From the NCBI GenBank assembly GCA_000955795.1, contig JYOB01000016.1, forward strand, positions 273,908 through 337,907: a stretch of DNA of 64,000 bases. The letters run 5' to 3'. Made by a program: the position numbers and the translations under genes. Source of the stretch: Burkholderiaceae bacterium 26. Lineage in GTDB: Bacteria > Pseudomonadota > Gammaproteobacteria > Burkholderiales > Burkholderiaceae. Below, one piece after another: positions 1 through 9,510 of this stretch; the first letter of the stretch is position 1, and each line of letters opens with the position of its first letter. The notes beneath the pieces were generated by a model that searched no databases, had not been told where the DNA came from, and saw nothing but the letters and a program-made list of their open reading frames with translations.

Positions 1-185
1 AAGTCATGCTGGTGGCAGCCCACCAAGATGACCTGGCTCATGCCAGAGCGGCAGGGCTAAGGACCGCCTATATCGAAAGGCCGATGGAATATGGGCCATC
101 GCAGAAAAAAGACATCTCTGCGCACCCGGATAACACCTTTCATGCCAAGGATCTGATCGAGCTGGCAAGCCTTCTCAACTGTTGA
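1..185 (+). CDS. Haloacid dehalogenase, type II (C-terminal end, partial)
   Basis: Only the last 60 or so residues are in the window; the frame is open from base 3 and stops at TGA 183-185. The peptide begins VMLVAAHQDDLAHARAAGLR and continues with TAYIERPMEYGP, which is the typical end of type II haloacid dehalogenases (HAD superfamily), where the DDL aspartates help bind Mg and the RP-EYGP segment closes the core. The family removes halide from short 2-haloacids, although many members act on other small phosphate or halide substrates. It reads towards the opposing RidA gene and does not belong to that operon. The family call is fairly safe; the substrate is unknown. Confidence 0.75.
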   Translation, partial: VMLVAAHQDDLAHARAAGLRTAYIERPMEYGPSQKKDISAHPDNTFHAKDLIELASLLNC

Positions 186-215
186 GCGGCGGCTTCAGCT
201 GGATCACAGATAGCA

Positions 216-245
216 TCGGCTCACGGCCGAGTGCGGACTTTTTTG
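216..245 (+). terminator. Possible terminator after the dehalogenase
   Basis: A short hairpin, TCGGC (216-220) with GCCGA (226-230), is followed eight bases later by a run of six T. It lies 30 bases after the dehalogenase stop and reads in its direction. The stem is only five pairs, so the call is weak. Confidence 0.35.
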
Positions 246-271
246 TATGCCGTCAGTGGTGCTAAAAGCGT

Positions 272-664
272 CTAATCCGGCACCACCGCCGTCACCTCAA
301 TCTCCACCTTGGCCCGGTCCTCGACCAGCGCCGCCACCTCCACTGCCGTCATCGCAATGCTGAAGCTGCCGATCAGCTCTCGGAACGCCTTGCCGATCTC
401 TGGGTAGGCCTCCACGTAAGCCTTCTTGTCGGTCACGTACCACGTCATGCGCACGATGTGTTCGGGCTTGGCATCGCCGGCGGCAAGTACCTCGACGATG
501 TTCTGCAGTGCCTGGCGGACCTGGCCGGCCAAATCATCCGTGTGGAACACGCCCTGCGCGTCCCAGCCGATCATGCCGGCCACGAACACCATGCGCCCGC
601 GCGCGGATACACCGTTGGCGTAGCCCTTGGGGCGCGGCCAGTTAGGGGGGAGGAGTACTTCCAT
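272..664 (-). CDS. RidA family deaminase (YjgF/UK114)
   Basis: A 130-residue protein starting MEVLLPPNWPRPKGYANG, with the family pattern of an N-terminal NG turn, then VFVAGMIGWDAQG, a middle segment with AGDAKPEHIVRMTWYVTD and a C-terminal VEIEVTAVVP. RidA proteins are trimeric enzymes that hydrolyse reactive imine/enamine intermediates to ketones and ammonia. The start at 664 is chosen because it follows AAGGAA at good spacing and begins the conserved fold; an upstream extension gives only low-complexity residues. It is the last gene of the operon running from 8531. In a pathway whose substrate is an amino-aryl-CoA, an imine hydrolase makes chemical sense, but that role is inferred. Confidence 0.85.
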   Translation of the reverse strand: MEVLLPPNWPRPKGYANGVSARGRMVFVAGMIGWDAQGVFHTDDLAGQVRQALQNIVEVLAAGDAKPEHIVRMTWYVTDKKAYVEAYPEIGKAFRELIGSFSIAMTAVEVAALVEDRAKVEIEVTAVVPD

Positions 665-683
665 GATGCGATTCCTTCTAGTT

Positions 684-1109
684 CTATCGGGACTGTTGAA
701 CGCTCGCCTCGATCGCCTGCCGCACATCGGGCGGCATCGGCATCGCGCGATGCGTATTGAGATCGGTAAACACCAGTACCTGTTGGGAGCGCACGCGCTG
801 TTCGTCACCCGCCCAGCAATCCAGGCCTAACGTGAGCGACGCGTTGCCGAGCCGCTCCAGCTTCAACTTGAACTGCACGTCGTCGCCCATGCGGCTGATG
901 GCGCTGAACTCGCAATGCAGCTTGACGATTGGCAGGCCAATGCGGCGCGGGCCCAGCATCTGCGCGTACGAAACGCCCAGTCCATCGGTAAACCAGTCTT
1001 CGACCAGGCCGTTGAACAGCACGAGGTACTGCGGAAAGTAAACGATGCCGGCTGGGTCGCAATGCGCAAAGCGGATGCGCGCGGCGCGCTCGAAGTGGTA
1101 GCTGCTCAT
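684..1109 (-). CDS. Acyl-CoA thioesterase (4-hydroxybenzoyl-CoA thioesterase family)
   Basis: A 141-residue hot-dog fold protein. The segment RFAHCDPAGIVYFPQY near residues 12-27 is the catalytic signature of the 4HBT family, with the aspartate of HCDPAGIV acting as nucleophile or general base. It should hydrolyse aryl- or acyl-CoA esters in the cytoplasm. The ATG overlaps the stop of the upstream ligase gene (ATGA), so the two are translationally coupled. Within this operon it may rescue CoA from dead-end thioesters or release an intermediate. Length matches the family. Family confident; substrate inferred from neighbours. Confidence 0.85.
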   Translation of the reverse strand: MSSYHFERAARIRFAHCDPAGIVYFPQYLVLFNGLVEDWFTDGLGVSYAQMLGPRRIGLPIVKLHCEFSAISRMGDDVQFKLKLERLGNASLTLGLDCWAGDEQRVRSQQVLVFTDLNTHRAMPMPPDVRQAIEASVQQSR

Positions 1110-2722
1110 GATTTATCGTGCTCGCGCAGGCGATAGCGCAGCAGCTTGCCAACTTCACTGCGCGGCAGGTTCGTGCGGAACTCGATGGCGCGCGGGTACT
1201 TGTACGGCGCGACGGTCTGCTTCACAAAGTCCTGCAGCGTCTTGACCATCTCCGGCCCCGCCGTGTGGCCAGCGTGCAATACAACGAAGGCCTTCACGAT
1301 CTGCCCGCGCTCTTCGTCGGGCTCGCCAATCACGCCGCACTCGGCCACGGCCGGATGCTGCATCAGCGCGTCTTCCACCTCGGGCGCGGCAATGTTGTAG
1401 CCCGACGAGATGATCATGTCGTCCGTGCGCGAGTGGTAGTGGAAGTAGCCTTCCTCGTCCATCACGTAGGCATCCCCCGTGAGGTTCCAGCCGTTGCGCA
1501 CGTAGGCACGCTGGCGGTCATCGGCCAGGTAGCGGCAGCCGGTCGGGCCCTGGACTGCCAGGCGGCCCACCGTGCCCGGCGGCACGGGGTTGCCGGCATC
1601 GTCCACAACCCGTGCGACATAGCCGGGGACGGCCTTGCCGGTGGCGCCGGGGCGCACGTCGGCATCGGCGGCGGAGATGAAGATATGCAGCATCTCGGTC
1701 GCGCCAATGCCGTCGATCAACTCGATGCCGGTGGCGTTCTTCCACAGCGTGCGTGTGGCGACCGGCAGCGCCTCGCCCGCTGACACACAACGGCGCAGCG
1801 GCGTGGCACGAAGCTCGTCTCCGCGCGCCGCGATGTTGCGGTACGTGGTCGGGGCCGTGAACAGCACCGTCGCGCCAAACGTGCGGATGCCATCGACCAG
1901 ATCGTTTGGCGATGCCTTCTCCAGCAGCACCGTCGACGCACCCACGCTCATCGGAAACAGCAGCAGGCCGCCGAGCCCGAACGTAAACGCCATCGGCGGG
2001 CTGCCAATGAAGATGTCGTCCGCGCGCGGCTGCAACACATGCGGCGGCCAGCACGCGCAGATGGCCAGGATGTCGCGATGAAAGTGCATCGTCGCTTTCG
2101 GCACGCCCGTCGTGCCCGACGTGAAGGCGAGCAGGCACGTGTCATCTGCTGCCGTATCGACGTTGCTGAAGGTGGCCGGCTGGCGCGCCATGGCGGCCTC
2201 CAGGCCTTCCGGCGTGTCATCGTGAAAACACAGCATCTGCACCGGCTTGGTCGCTTGCGCCACGGCATCGCGCAACTCGTCGACGAGCCGCGCATCGCAC
2301 AGCGCAAAGCCAATCTCAGCCTTGCCCAGGATCTGCCCAAGCTCTTTGGCGCGCAGCAACGGCATGGTCGTCACCGCAATCGCGCCCACCTTCATCACCG
2401 CAAACCAGCACGCCGCCAGCATCGGGCTGTTGGGCGAGCGCAGCAGCACGCGGTTGCCCGGCACCACGCCCATTTCATTGACCAACACATTGGCGATGCG
2501 GTTGGCGTGCGCCTGCAGGTCGGCATACGTCCAGCGGATGCCGGGCGCCTGGATGCAGAGCCGACCGCCCTCGCCTGCGGCAACGCGGCGGTCGAGCAGT
2601 TCGGTTGCGCAGTTGAGCTGCGGCGGAAACTGCAGCGCCGGCAGGTCGAAGCGGTACACCGGTTGCAACTCCGCCGGCGGCAGCCGGTCGCGGGCGAAGG
2701 TGTCGATATGGGCGCTGGGCAT
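1106..2722 (-). CDS. 2-aminobenzoate/benzoate-CoA ligase
   Basis: A 538-residue ANL-superfamily acyl-CoA synthetase. Visible landmarks are the P-loop AFTSGTTGVPKATMHFHRDI (about 200-219), the acyl-pocket segment SAGEALP, the adenylation motif GATEMLHIF, the hinge region TGDAYVMDEEGYFHYHSRTDD and the C-terminal catalytic lysine in RSEVGKLLRYRL. It is of the benzoate-CoA ligase type, which activates aromatic acids with ATP and CoA. Beside the monooxygenase/reductase fusion at 6168-8531 the most likely substrate is 2-aminobenzoate (anthranilate), with salicylate as the alternative. It lies 31 bases after the acyl-CoA dehydrogenase gene and overlaps the thioesterase start. Confidence 0.88.
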   Translation of the reverse strand: MPSAHIDTFARDRLPPAELQPVYRFDLPALQFPPQLNCATELLDRRVAAGEGGRLCIQAPGIRWTYADLQAHANRIANVLVNEMGVVPGNRVLLRSPNSPMLAACWFAVMKVGAIAVTTMPLLRAKELGQILGKAEIGFALCDARLVDELRDAVAQATKPVQMLCFHDDTPEGLEAAMARQPATFSNVDTAADDTCLLAFTSGTTGVPKATMHFHRDILAICACWPPHVLQPRADDIFIGSPPMAFTFGLGGLLLFPMSVGASTVLLEKASPNDLVDGIRTFGATVLFTAPTTYRNIAARGDELRATPLRRCVSAGEALPVATRTLWKNATGIELIDGIGATEMLHIFISAADADVRPGATGKAVPGYVARVVDDAGNPVPPGTVGRLAVQGPTGCRYLADDRQRAYVRNGWNLTGDAYVMDEEGYFHYHSRTDDMIISSGYNIAAPEVEDALMQHPAVAECGVIGEPDEERGQIVKAFVVLHAGHTAGPEMVKTLQDFVKQTVAPYKYPRAIEFRTNLPRSEVGKLLRYRLREHDKS

Positions 2723-2753
2723 GGCGAGCTCTCCGTCTCTGGGCTAGGCAGTG

Positions 2754-3929
2754 TCAGTGCGTTGCCGGCGTGGCCGCGCGCAGCAATTCGCGCGCGATGA
2801 TGAGTTGCTGCACTTCAGTCGCGCCTTCGTAGATCCGCAGCGAGCGGATCTCGCGGTACAGGCGCTCCACCGGCTGCTCGCTCACCACACCCAGGCCGCC
2901 CCACATCTGCACGGCGGCGTCGATCACCTGCTGCGCGTTCTCGGTGGCGGTCAACTTGGCCATGGCGGCCTCGCGCGTCACGTTGCGGCCCTGGTCGCGC
3001 TGCCACGCGGCGCGGTAGGTCAGCAGCGCAGCGCTGTCGATGGCGGTCGCCATCTGCGCGAGCTTGGCCTGCGTCAGCTGGAAATCCGCCAGCACGCCGC
3101 TGAACATCTTGCGGGTGGTGGCGCGCGCAAGCGCTTCGTCCAGCGCACGGCGCGCAAAGCCCAGCGCGGCTGCGGCCACCGACGTGCGGAACACATCCAG
3201 CGTGCGCATTGCCACCTTGAAGCCCTCGCCTGCCGCGCCCACGCGCTGGCTGGCCGGAATGCGGCAATTGGTAAAGCGCAGGCGCGCGAGCGGGTGCGGT
3301 GCAATCACGTTGATGCGCTCTGCAATCTCAAAGCCGGGTGTACCGGCCTCGACGATGAACGCACTGATGCCGCGCGAGCCCGGCGCCTCGCCGGTGCGGG
3401 CAAACACGACGTAGAAGTCGGCGATGCCGCCGTTGGAAATCCACGTTTTCTCGCCGTCGAGCACGTAATCAGTGCCGTCCTCACGCGCGGCGCAAGCCAT
3501 GGCCGCGACATCGGAGCCGGCATCGGGTTCGGACAGCGCAAACGCAGAGATGGCCTCACCACGCGCCACCTTCGTCAGATAGCGCTCGCGCTGCTCGGGC
3601 GTGCCGTGCAACGAGATGGCGCCCGAGCCCAGCCCCTGCATCGCAAAGGCAAAGTCGGCCAGGCCGGAATGGCGCGCCAGCGTCTCGCGGATCAGGCAGA
3701 TGGCGCGCGTGTCGATGGTCTCGCCCGCGCCGCCGTGCGCCGTACCGCCAACGGCGTGGCGCAGCCAACCAGCTTGCCCGAGCGACTTGACCAGCGCACG
3801 GCACTCGGCATCAACATCGGGGCCGTGGTCATGCGCGATGTGCTTCGTGGCCCAGGCGTCCAGCTCGGCTTCAAGCTGCCGGTGCTTGTCGTCAAAGAAC
3901 GGCCATTGCAGATAGTCCTTGTCGCTCAT
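2754..3929 (-). CDS. Acyl-CoA dehydrogenase
   Basis: A 391-residue flavoprotein of the acyl-CoA dehydrogenase family. It shows the FAD/substrate signatures [15 protein letters not shown] and [15 protein letters not shown] in the middle beta domain and [18 protein letters not shown] near the C-terminus, where the glutamate is at the usual catalytic-base site. It should introduce a double bond into an alicyclic or aliphatic acyl-CoA and pass electrons to ETF. One base separates it from the enoyl-CoA hydratase upstream, so it belongs to the operon that finishes the ring after reductive hydroxylation. Exact substrate not readable from sequence. Confidence 0.88.
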   Translation of the reverse strand: MSDKDYLQWPFFDDKHRQLEAELDAWATKHIAHDHGPDVDAECRALVKSLGQAGWLRHAVGGTAHGGAGETIDTRAICLIRETLARHSGLADFAFAMQGLGSGAISLHGTPEQRERYLTKVARGEAISAFALSEPDAGSDVAAMACAAREDGTDYVLDGEKTWISNGGIADFYVVFARTGEAPGSRGISAFIVEAGTPGFEIAERINVIAPHPLARLRFTNCRIPASQRVGAAGEGFKVAMRTLDVFRTSVAAAALGFARRALDEALARATTRKMFSGVLADFQLTQAKLAQMATAIDSAALLTYRAAWQRDQGRNVTREAAMAKLTATENAQQVIDAAVQMWGGLGVVSEQPVERLYREIRSLRIYEGATEVQQLIIARELLRAATPATH

Positions 3930-3930
3930 C

Positions 3931-4782
3931 TCAGTTGCCCTCGAATACCGGTTTTTGCTTGGCGACGAACGCGTGATAGGCCCGTGAGAAGTCTTCGGTC
4001 AGCATGCAGATGGCCTGCGCCTGGGCTTCGGCCTCGATCGCCTGCTCGATCGTCATCGTCCATTCCTGATGCAGCATCGTCTTGGTGATGCCATTGGCAA
4101 AGGTCGGCCCGGCGGCCAGGTCAGCGGCCAAGGCTTGCGCTTGGCTCCGCACCTCGGCCGGCTCACACAGGCGGTTGAAGAAGCCCCAGCGCTCGCCCTC
4201 TTCGCCGCTCATCGAGCGGCCGGTATAGAGCAACTCGCTCGCGCGGCCCTGGCCGATGATGCGCGGCAGGATCGCGCAGGCGCCCATGTCGCAGCCGGCC
4301 AAGCCAACGCGGTTGAAGAGGAAAGCGGTCTTACTGCGCGCGGTGCCCAGGCGCAGGTCGGAAGACATCGCCAGGATGGCGCCCGCGCCCGCGCACACGC
4401 CGTCAATGGCAGCGACGATCGGCTGCGGGCACGCACGCATCGTCTTCACCAGTTCGCCTGTCATGCGCGTGAACATCAGCAGCTCGGGCGCCTTCAATTG
4501 CACCAGCGGGCCGATGATCTCGTGCACGTCACCGCCGGAGCAGAAGTTGTCGCCCGCGCCCGCCAGCACGATGGCCTTGACGTCATCCGCCCACTTGAGC
4601 TGATGGAACAGGTCACGCAGCTCGGCATACGAATCGAACGTGAGCGGGTTCTTGCGCTCGGGCCGGTTGAGCGTGATGGTGGCAACACCGCCTTCCACGC
4701 TCCACAGAAAATGCTTGGCTTGATAACCCGCCAGCGGGCGGCGGTTGCCGGCCAGCAGGGCCGGGTCAATGCGGTCGGTCAT
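3931..4782 (-). CDS. Enoyl-CoA hydratase/isomerase family protein
   Basis: A 283-residue crotonase-fold protein. The oxyanion-hole segments are visible: [11 protein letters not shown] (about 106-116) and [20 protein letters not shown] (about 154-173), followed by [16 protein letters not shown] 20-residue N-terminal extension precedes the core. It would hydrate or open an unsaturated acyl-CoA in the beta-oxidation-like part of the pathway. Its start codon overlaps the stop of the MarR gene (ATGA), and the acyl-CoA dehydrogenase begins right after it. Crotonase members catalyse several reactions, so the precise step is inferred. Confidence 0.86.
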   Translation of the reverse strand: MTDRIDPALLAGNRRPLAGYQAKHFLWSVEGGVATITLNRPERKNPLTFDSYAELRDLFHQLKWADDVKAIVLAGAGDNFCSGGDVHEIIGPLVQLKAPELLMFTRMTGELVKTMRACPQPIVAAIDGVCAGAGAILAMSSDLRLGTARSKTAFLFNRVGLAGCDMGACAILPRIIGQGRASELLYTGRSMSGEEGERWGFFNRLCEPAEVRSQAQALAADLAAGPTFANGITKTMLHQEWTMTIEQAIEAEAQAQAICMLTEDFSRAYHAFVAKQKPVFEGN

Positions 4783-5387
4783 GGTTTGGTCGGGTTCGTT
4801 TGAAGTTGTTCGTCGCGCGCGTCCAGCTCGGTCTCACGCTGTGCAAGGTGCACGCGCAGGTGGCCGAGCTGCGCATATAGCGCGTCTTTGTTGGCAACGC
4901 CCAGGCCATCGAACATCTCGATCAGCCAGCGTTCGTGCTCGGCAGCCATCTCGGCAAAGTGGCGGCGGCCGGCATCAGTCAGCAGCACGCGAAAGGACCG
5001 GCGATCATCCGGATCCGCCTCGCGTTTGACAAGCCCTTCCTTCTCCAACTGGTCGGTCAGGCCGGTGACGTTGCCGCCCGTCACCATCAGGTAGCGCGAC
5101 AGCACGTTCATGCGCAGGCCGTCCGGATGCCGGTCAAGCTGCGCCAGATAGTCGAAGCGCGGCAGCGTGGTGTTGAAGCGCGTGCGCAAGCGCTGGCGAA
5201 TCTGCTGCTCGATCTGCGTGCTGCAGGCCAGCAGGCGCAGCCAGATCTTCACGTCCATGTGGTCGTCGACATGCGCACGGGCCTCCAGGCCGATGCGTTC
5301 ATCGCCCAGCGCTTGCGCCACGGCGTGGTAGCCGGACGTGCCGGATGGACGTACTGCGGCCAATGCGGTCTTGCGCGGCTTGCTCAC
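4779..5387 (-). CDS. MarR family transcriptional regulator
   Basis: A 202-residue winged-helix protein. The DNA-binding core runs roughly from residue 75 to 140 ([20 protein letters not shown], then [25 protein letters not shown] and the wing [19 protein letters not shown]), a standard MarR arrangement. Long N- and C-terminal tails are unusual but common in regulators of CoA-dependent aromatic pathways, which often sense an aryl-CoA. It sits inside the operon it presumably controls, overlapping both neighbours by four bases. Repression relieved by the CoA-thioester substrate is the likely mode; this is inference from family and place. Confidence 0.85.
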   Translation of the reverse strand: MSKPRKTALAAVRPSGTSGYHAVAQALGDERIGLEARAHVDDHMDVKIWLRLLACSTQIEQQIRQRLRTRFNTTLPRFDYLAQLDRHPDGLRMNVLSRYLMVTGGNVTGLTDQLEKEGLVKREADPDDRRSFRVLLTDAGRRHFAEMAAEHERWLIEMFDGLGVANKDALYAQLGHLRVHLAQRETELDARDEQLQTNPTKP

Positions 5388-6166
5388 ATCACCTCCCCGC
5401 CAGAGACCGAGATGGCCTGCCCAGTGATGGAAGACGCGCCGTCAGAGCACAGCCACGCCACGGCGTTTGCTACTTCATCGGGTGTGATGAGCCGGCCTTG
5501 CGGGTTGCCCTTCACCAACTCGGCCAACGCTTCTTCTGCGCTGCGTCCAGTGCGCGCGACGATGCGGTCGATGCTCTCGCGCACGATGTCGGTTTCCGTA
5601 TAGCCGGGGCACACCGCGTTGACGGTGACGCCGCGCGCCGCCATCTCCAGCGCCAGCGAGCGTGTGAGGCCGATCACGCCATGCTTGGCCGCCACATACG
5701 CCGACACATACGCATAACCGCGCTGCCCCGCCGTGCTGGCAATGTTCACGATGCGGCCACGGCCGCTGGCTTGCACATCCGCCAGCGCCGCCTGCGTGCA
5801 CAGGAACGTGCCGGTCAGGTTGACGGCCAGCATGCGCTGCCATTGCGCAAGCGTTGTCTTCGCAAACGGTGCGCTCTCGGCCTGCCCCGCGTTGTTGACA
5901 AGGATGGAGATGGGGCCGAGCCCCGCGCGTGCTGATTCGAATGCCGCTGACACACTCGCTTCCTCAGTCACATCGCACGTAACGACCTGCGCGCGGGCGC
6001 TGTCGGGCAACGTCCTGGCGGTGGCTTCCAGCACGTCGGCATTGCGGCCCATCAGCGTGAGCGTGGCGCCTTGCGCGGCGAGTTGCGTGGCAATCGCAGC
6101 GCCAATCCCGCGCCCTGCGCCGGTAACAACGGCGTGGTGTCCGGTGAGCATCGCAGGCGTCGCCAT
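5384..6166 (-). CDS. SDR family NAD(P)-dependent oxidoreductase
   Basis: A 260-residue short-chain dehydrogenase. The Rossmann motif TGAGRGIGAAIA is at residues 15-26, the NNAG motif near 91, and the catalytic YxxxK is in SAYVAAKHGVIG around 155-166, with the preceding serine in NIASTAGQRG. It would oxidise a 3-hydroxyacyl-CoA or a ring alcohol in the degradation route. One base separates it from the large monooxygenase gene upstream and it overlaps the MarR gene by four bases. Classical length for the family. Confidence 0.88.
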   Translation of the reverse strand: MATPAMLTGHHAVVTGAGRGIGAAIATQLAAQGATLTLMGRNADVLEATARTLPDSARAQVVTCDVTEEASVSAAFESARAGLGPISILVNNAGQAESAPFAKTTLAQWQRMLAVNLTGTFLCTQAALADVQASGRGRIVNIASTAGQRGYAYVSAYVAAKHGVIGLTRSLALEMAARGVTVNAVCPGYTETDIVRESIDRIVARTGRSAEEALAELVKGNPQGRLITPDEVANAVAWLCSDGASSITGQAISVSGGEVM

Positions 6167-6167
6167 C

Positions 6168-8531
6168 TCAAACCCCCTGCATGCGGTTGGCCTGCTCCAG
6201 CGGTGACAACCCTGCCGCCTGCGCCGCCATGGCGCGCTCGCGCTCCAGGTTGCGCTCCAGCTGCAGCTTGCCTGCGCGGTATTGCTTGGGCCACGGCATG
6301 TCGATATAACCGATGCGCGCGGCTTCGTTCAGCGTCCAGGCCGGGTTGGCCAGATGCGGACGCGCCACGGCGCACAGGTCGGCACGGCCGGCAGCAATGA
6401 TGCTGTTGACGTGGTCCGCCTCGGAGATGGCGCCCACGGCGATGGTGGCGATGCCCGCCTCGTTGCGCACGCGGTCGGCAAAGGGCGTCTGAAACATGCG
6501 GCCGTACACCGGCTGTTCCTTCTTGCTGACTTGGCCCGACGAGCAATCGATCATGTCCGCGCCTGCGGCCTTGAAGATGCGCGCGATCTCGACCGCATCG
6601 TCCGGCGTGATACCGCCTTCCACCCAGTCGTGCGCGGAAATACGCACCGACATCGGCTTGTTGCTCGGCCACACCTCACGCACCGCGTGGAAGACTTCAA
6701 GCGGAAAGCGCAGCCGGTTTTCCAGCGCGCCGCCATATTCGTCATTGCGCTGGTTCGTCAGCGGAGAGATGAACGACGACAGCAGATAGCCGTGCGCGCA
6801 GTGCAGCTCCAGCCAGTCAAACCCGGCTTCTGCCGCCAGGCGCGCCGAATGGACGAAGTCGTCCCGCACGCGGTCCATGTCGTCGCGCGTCATGGCGTGC
6901 GACCACTGGCTCACGCCGTCCAGATACTGCTGTGGCGATGCGGAGATCAACGGCCAGTTCTGCCCGTCTTCCAGCGGCAGATCGATGCCCTCCCACGCCA
7001 CGCGCGTCGAGCCCTTGGCACCCGCGTGGCCGAGCTGAATCCCCAGCTTCGCATCGCTGTTGGCATGCACGAACTGCACGATGCGCGCCCAGCCATCACG
7101 GTGTTCGGTGTTCCACAAACCCGGGCAGCCCGGGGTGATGCGCGCATCGGGCGATACGCAGGTCATCTCGGCCATCACCAGGCCCGCACCGCCCATGGCG
7201 CGGGCGCCCAGGTGCACGAGGTGATAGTCCGCCGGTTGGCCGTCTTCGCACGAGTACTGCGCCATGGGCGACACCACCACGCGGTTCTTGAGCGTGACGC
7301 CACGCACCGTGAACGGCGTGAACATCGGCGGCACCGGGCCGTGCTGCGGGCCGCGCGGTGCGCCTGCCTGCTCGGCAATCCAGTCTTCAAACTGTTCGAG
7401 ATAGCGCTTGTCGCGCTGGCGCAGGTTTTCGTGGCTGATGCGCTGGCTGCGCGTGAGCAACGAATACGCAAACTGCTCGGTCGGCAGGTTGGCGTACCGG
7501 TCTACGTTTTCAAACCATTCCGTCGAGTTGCGCGCCGCGTTCTGGATGCGCAGCACTTCCACGCTGCGCACCGCCTCGTAGTGCTCAAGCGCGGCACGCA
7601 AATCGCCAGGGTGCTGGCCGATGCTGCGCGCCAGTTCAATCGAATCTTCCAGCGCCAGCTTGGTCCCGGAGCCGATCGAGAAGTGCGCCGTGTGCGCAGC
7701 GTCGCCCATCAGCACCACGGGCGTGTTGTACGTATTGATATGCACCCAGTGCCGGCAAACCACGCGCGGAAACCGAATCCACTGCGCCGAGCCCCGCAGG
7801 TGCGTGGCGTTGGAAATCAGCTTGTTGCCGTCGAGATACTTGGCGAAGAGCCGCTCGCAATAGGCGATGGCCTCTTCCTTCTCCATGGTCTCCAGCCCGG
7901 CGGCACGCCACACCTCTTCGGGCGCCTCGACAATGAAGGTGGAGGTTTCGTCATCAAAGCGGTACGCATGCGCCTGGAACCAGCCGTGCTCGGTTTCTTC
8001 AAACGCAAAGGTGAAGGCGTCGAACAGCTTGTGCGTGCCAAGCCAGACAAAGCGGCAGCGGCGCGTGTCGATATCGGGTTGATACGTGGCGGCGTACTTG
8101 GTGCGGATGCGGCTGTTCAGGCCGTCGCTGGCAATGATGAGATCCGCATCGGCATAGGCGGTGTCATCTTGCACGTCGGTTTCGAAGACGAGTTTGACGC
8201 CCTCTTCTTCGCAGCGCGCCTGCAGGATGTTCAGCAGCCGCTTGCGCCCGATGCCGCAGAAGCCATGGCCGCCCGAGCGCACCACCTGGCCGCGGATGTG
8301 GACTTCAATGTCGTCCCAGTGGTTGAAGGCGTCGAGGATCTGCGCGGCGCTCTTGGCGTCGGCGCGCTGCAGGTTGCCCAGCGTCTGGTCAGAGAAGACC
8401 ACGCCCCAGCCGAAGGTGTCGTACGGGCGGTTGCGCTCCACCACCGTGATGTCGTGCGACGGGTCCTGCAACTTCATCAGCAGGGCAAAGTACAGGCCAG
8501 CCGGCCCACCACCAATACAGACAATCTTCAT
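6168..8531 (-). CDS. Bifunctional 2-aminobenzoyl-CoA (or salicylyl-CoA) monooxygenase/reductase
   Basis: A 787-residue fusion of two flavoproteins. Residues 1-400 are a class A FAD monooxygenase: [13 protein letters not shown] at 7-19 binds FAD and [20 protein letters not shown] near 280 is the second flavin motif. Residues about 405-780 form an old-yellow-enzyme domain, beginning [20 protein letters not shown], with [20 protein letters not shown] and [14 protein letters not shown] as TIM-barrel landmarks. In Azoarcus evansii this architecture hydroxylates and reduces 2-aminobenzoyl-CoA, breaking aromaticity without ring-cleavage dioxygenase. Databases also name the family salicylyl-CoA 5-hydroxylase. 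It is the first gene of the operon. The accompanying RidA gene makes me favour the amino substrate. Confidence 0.88.
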   Translation of the reverse strand: MKIVCIGGGPAGLYFALLMKLQDPSHDITVVERNRPYDTFGWGVVFSDQTLGNLQRADAKSAAQILDAFNHWDDIEVHIRGQVVRSGGHGFCGIGRKRLLNILQARCEEEGVKLVFETDVQDDTAYADADLIIASDGLNSRIRTKYAATYQPDIDTRRCRFVWLGTHKLFDAFTFAFEETEHGWFQAHAYRFDDETSTFIVEAPEEVWRAAGLETMEKEEAIAYCERLFAKYLDGNKLISNATHLRGSAQWIRFPRVVCRHWVHINTYNTPVVLMGDAAHTAHFSIGSGTKLALEDSIELARSIGQHPGDLRAALEHYEAVRSVEVLRIQNAARNSTEWFENVDRYANLPTEQFAYSLLTRSQRISHENLRQRDKRYLEQFEDWIAEQAGAPRGPQHGPVPPMFTPFTVRGVTLKNRVVVSPMAQYSCEDGQPADYHLVHLGARAMGGAGLVMAEMTCVSPDARITPGCPGLWNTEHRDGWARIVQFVHANSDAKLGIQLGHAGAKGSTRVAWEGIDLPLEDGQNWPLISASPQQYLDGVSQWSHAMTRDDMDRVRDDFVHSARLAAEAGFDWLELHCAHGYLLSSFISPLTNQRNDEYGGALENRLRFPLEVFHAVREVWPSNKPMSVRISAHDWVEGGITPDDAVEIARIFKAAGADMIDCSSGQVSKKEQPVYGRMFQTPFADRVRNEAGIATIAVGAISEADHVNSIIAAGRADLCAVARPHLANPAWTLNEAARIGYIDMPWPKQYRAGKLQLERNLERERAMAAQAAGLSPLEQANRMQGV

Positions 8532-8640
8532 GACAACGGCTCCGCGTTCGATGCGGTATTACCTTAGTCATGAATAGTTTAGTTGTAAAGCAATTTGCTC
8601 AGACGACGCCCCGGGGTTTACACCAAACCGGGCGGCGCCA
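8532..8640 (-). promoter_or_regulatory. Promoter region of the aminobenzoyl-CoA operon
   Basis: The 136 bases between the operon start and the dienelactone hydrolase stop contain a clearly AT-rich stretch (about 8560-8605) in GC-rich surroundings. On the minus strand a TTGCTT and a TATTC element are visible but not at consensus spacing, and GCAATTTGC (8590-8598) is a near-palindrome that a MarR dimer could read. I cannot fix a transcription start. Confidence 0.35.
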
Positions 8641-8667
8641 AGCTCACACCCGCATGTGAGTCCCCGC

Positions 8668-9483
8668 TCAGCTCAAGCGCTGCCGGAAGAACGCGAGGAT
8701 CTCGTCACGGGCCGCGAGCGTGGGCTCCCCGGCTGCGTCGATCAGGTGGGCGGTCACCACGCTATGCGGACAAGGCACATGCTGGGCAAAGAACGACGGC
8801 GGGTGCGGGTGCGCGGCGCTGTCGGGCAGCACACGCCCCACAAAGCGGCTGCCCAGCGCATCCGCATACGCCGCAAAGCGCTGGGCACGGCAGAAGCGGT
8901 CACCCTCAAAACGGTAGGCCAACACGGTCAGGTCTTCCTGCTCCAGCCGCTGGCGCACGGCAGCGGCATCCTCCGGCGCAATCTCGATCCCGCCCGGCTC
9001 GTTCAACGGCAAAGACGGCTGGCACAGCACGGGCGCCAGCATGGCCGGCTCCAACATCATCGTCAGCGCAAAATTGCCTGTGAAGCACATGCCGATGGCC
9101 CCCACGCCCGGGCCACCGCACTCCGCATGGGCCAGCCGCGACAGCGCGCGCAGCCATTGCGTGACCGGGCCCGACTGGTTGGCCGCAAATGCGCGGAACT
9201 CCGCGCTCACGCACGCGTGGCGGAAGACCTCCGCGCCGGCGTCCGCCTCGGGCACTGCGCCATCACGCCCAAACAACGACGGCATGTAGACCGTCAGCCC
9301 CGCATCGCGCACCCAGCGCGCAAACCGCGCCACGTGCGGGCTGATGCCCGGCATCTCGGCCATGACGATCACGCCCGGGCCTGCGCCAGCCACGTACACG
9401 GTTTTTGTAATGCCATCCAAGGTGATCTGGCGGCGCGTGAAGTCTTCCAGGCGGTCGTCCTGCTGCGGGGGCTGGGTTGTCAT
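8668..9483 (-). CDS. Dienelactone hydrolase family protein
   Basis: A 271-residue alpha/beta hydrolase of the dienelactone hydrolase family. The nucleophile elbow is GMCFTGNFAL (about 143-152), with cysteine in the nucleophile place as in true dienelactone hydrolases, and a late HLIDAAGEPT segment supplies the histidine. Such enzymes hydrolyse lactones in aromatic ring-cleavage pathways, though many relatives have other esters as substrates. It is 27 bases downstream of the tautomerase gene and likely co-transcribed with it. Slightly longer than the classical 236-residue enzyme. Confidence 0.83.
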   Translation of the reverse strand: MTTQPPQQDDRLEDFTRRQITLDGITKTVYVAGAGPGVIVMAEMPGISPHVARFARWVRDAGLTVYMPSLFGRDGAVPEADAGAEVFRHACVSAEFRAFAANQSGPVTQWLRALSRLAHAECGGPGVGAIGMCFTGNFALTMMLEPAMLAPVLCQPSLPLNEPGGIEIAPEDAAAVRQRLEQEDLTVLAYRFEGDRFCRAQRFAAYADALGSRFVGRVLPDSAAHPHPPSFFAQHVPCPHSVVTAHLIDAAGEPTLAARDEILAFFRQRLS

Positions 9484-9510
9484 GCATGGGCTCCGTTGGA
9501 ATGGCTTGGC

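Noticed and set aside
6282-8567. 761-codon plus-strand frame over the monooxygenase fusion
   Set aside because: Antisense shadow of a well-recognised gene, with improbable composition and no ribosome binding site.
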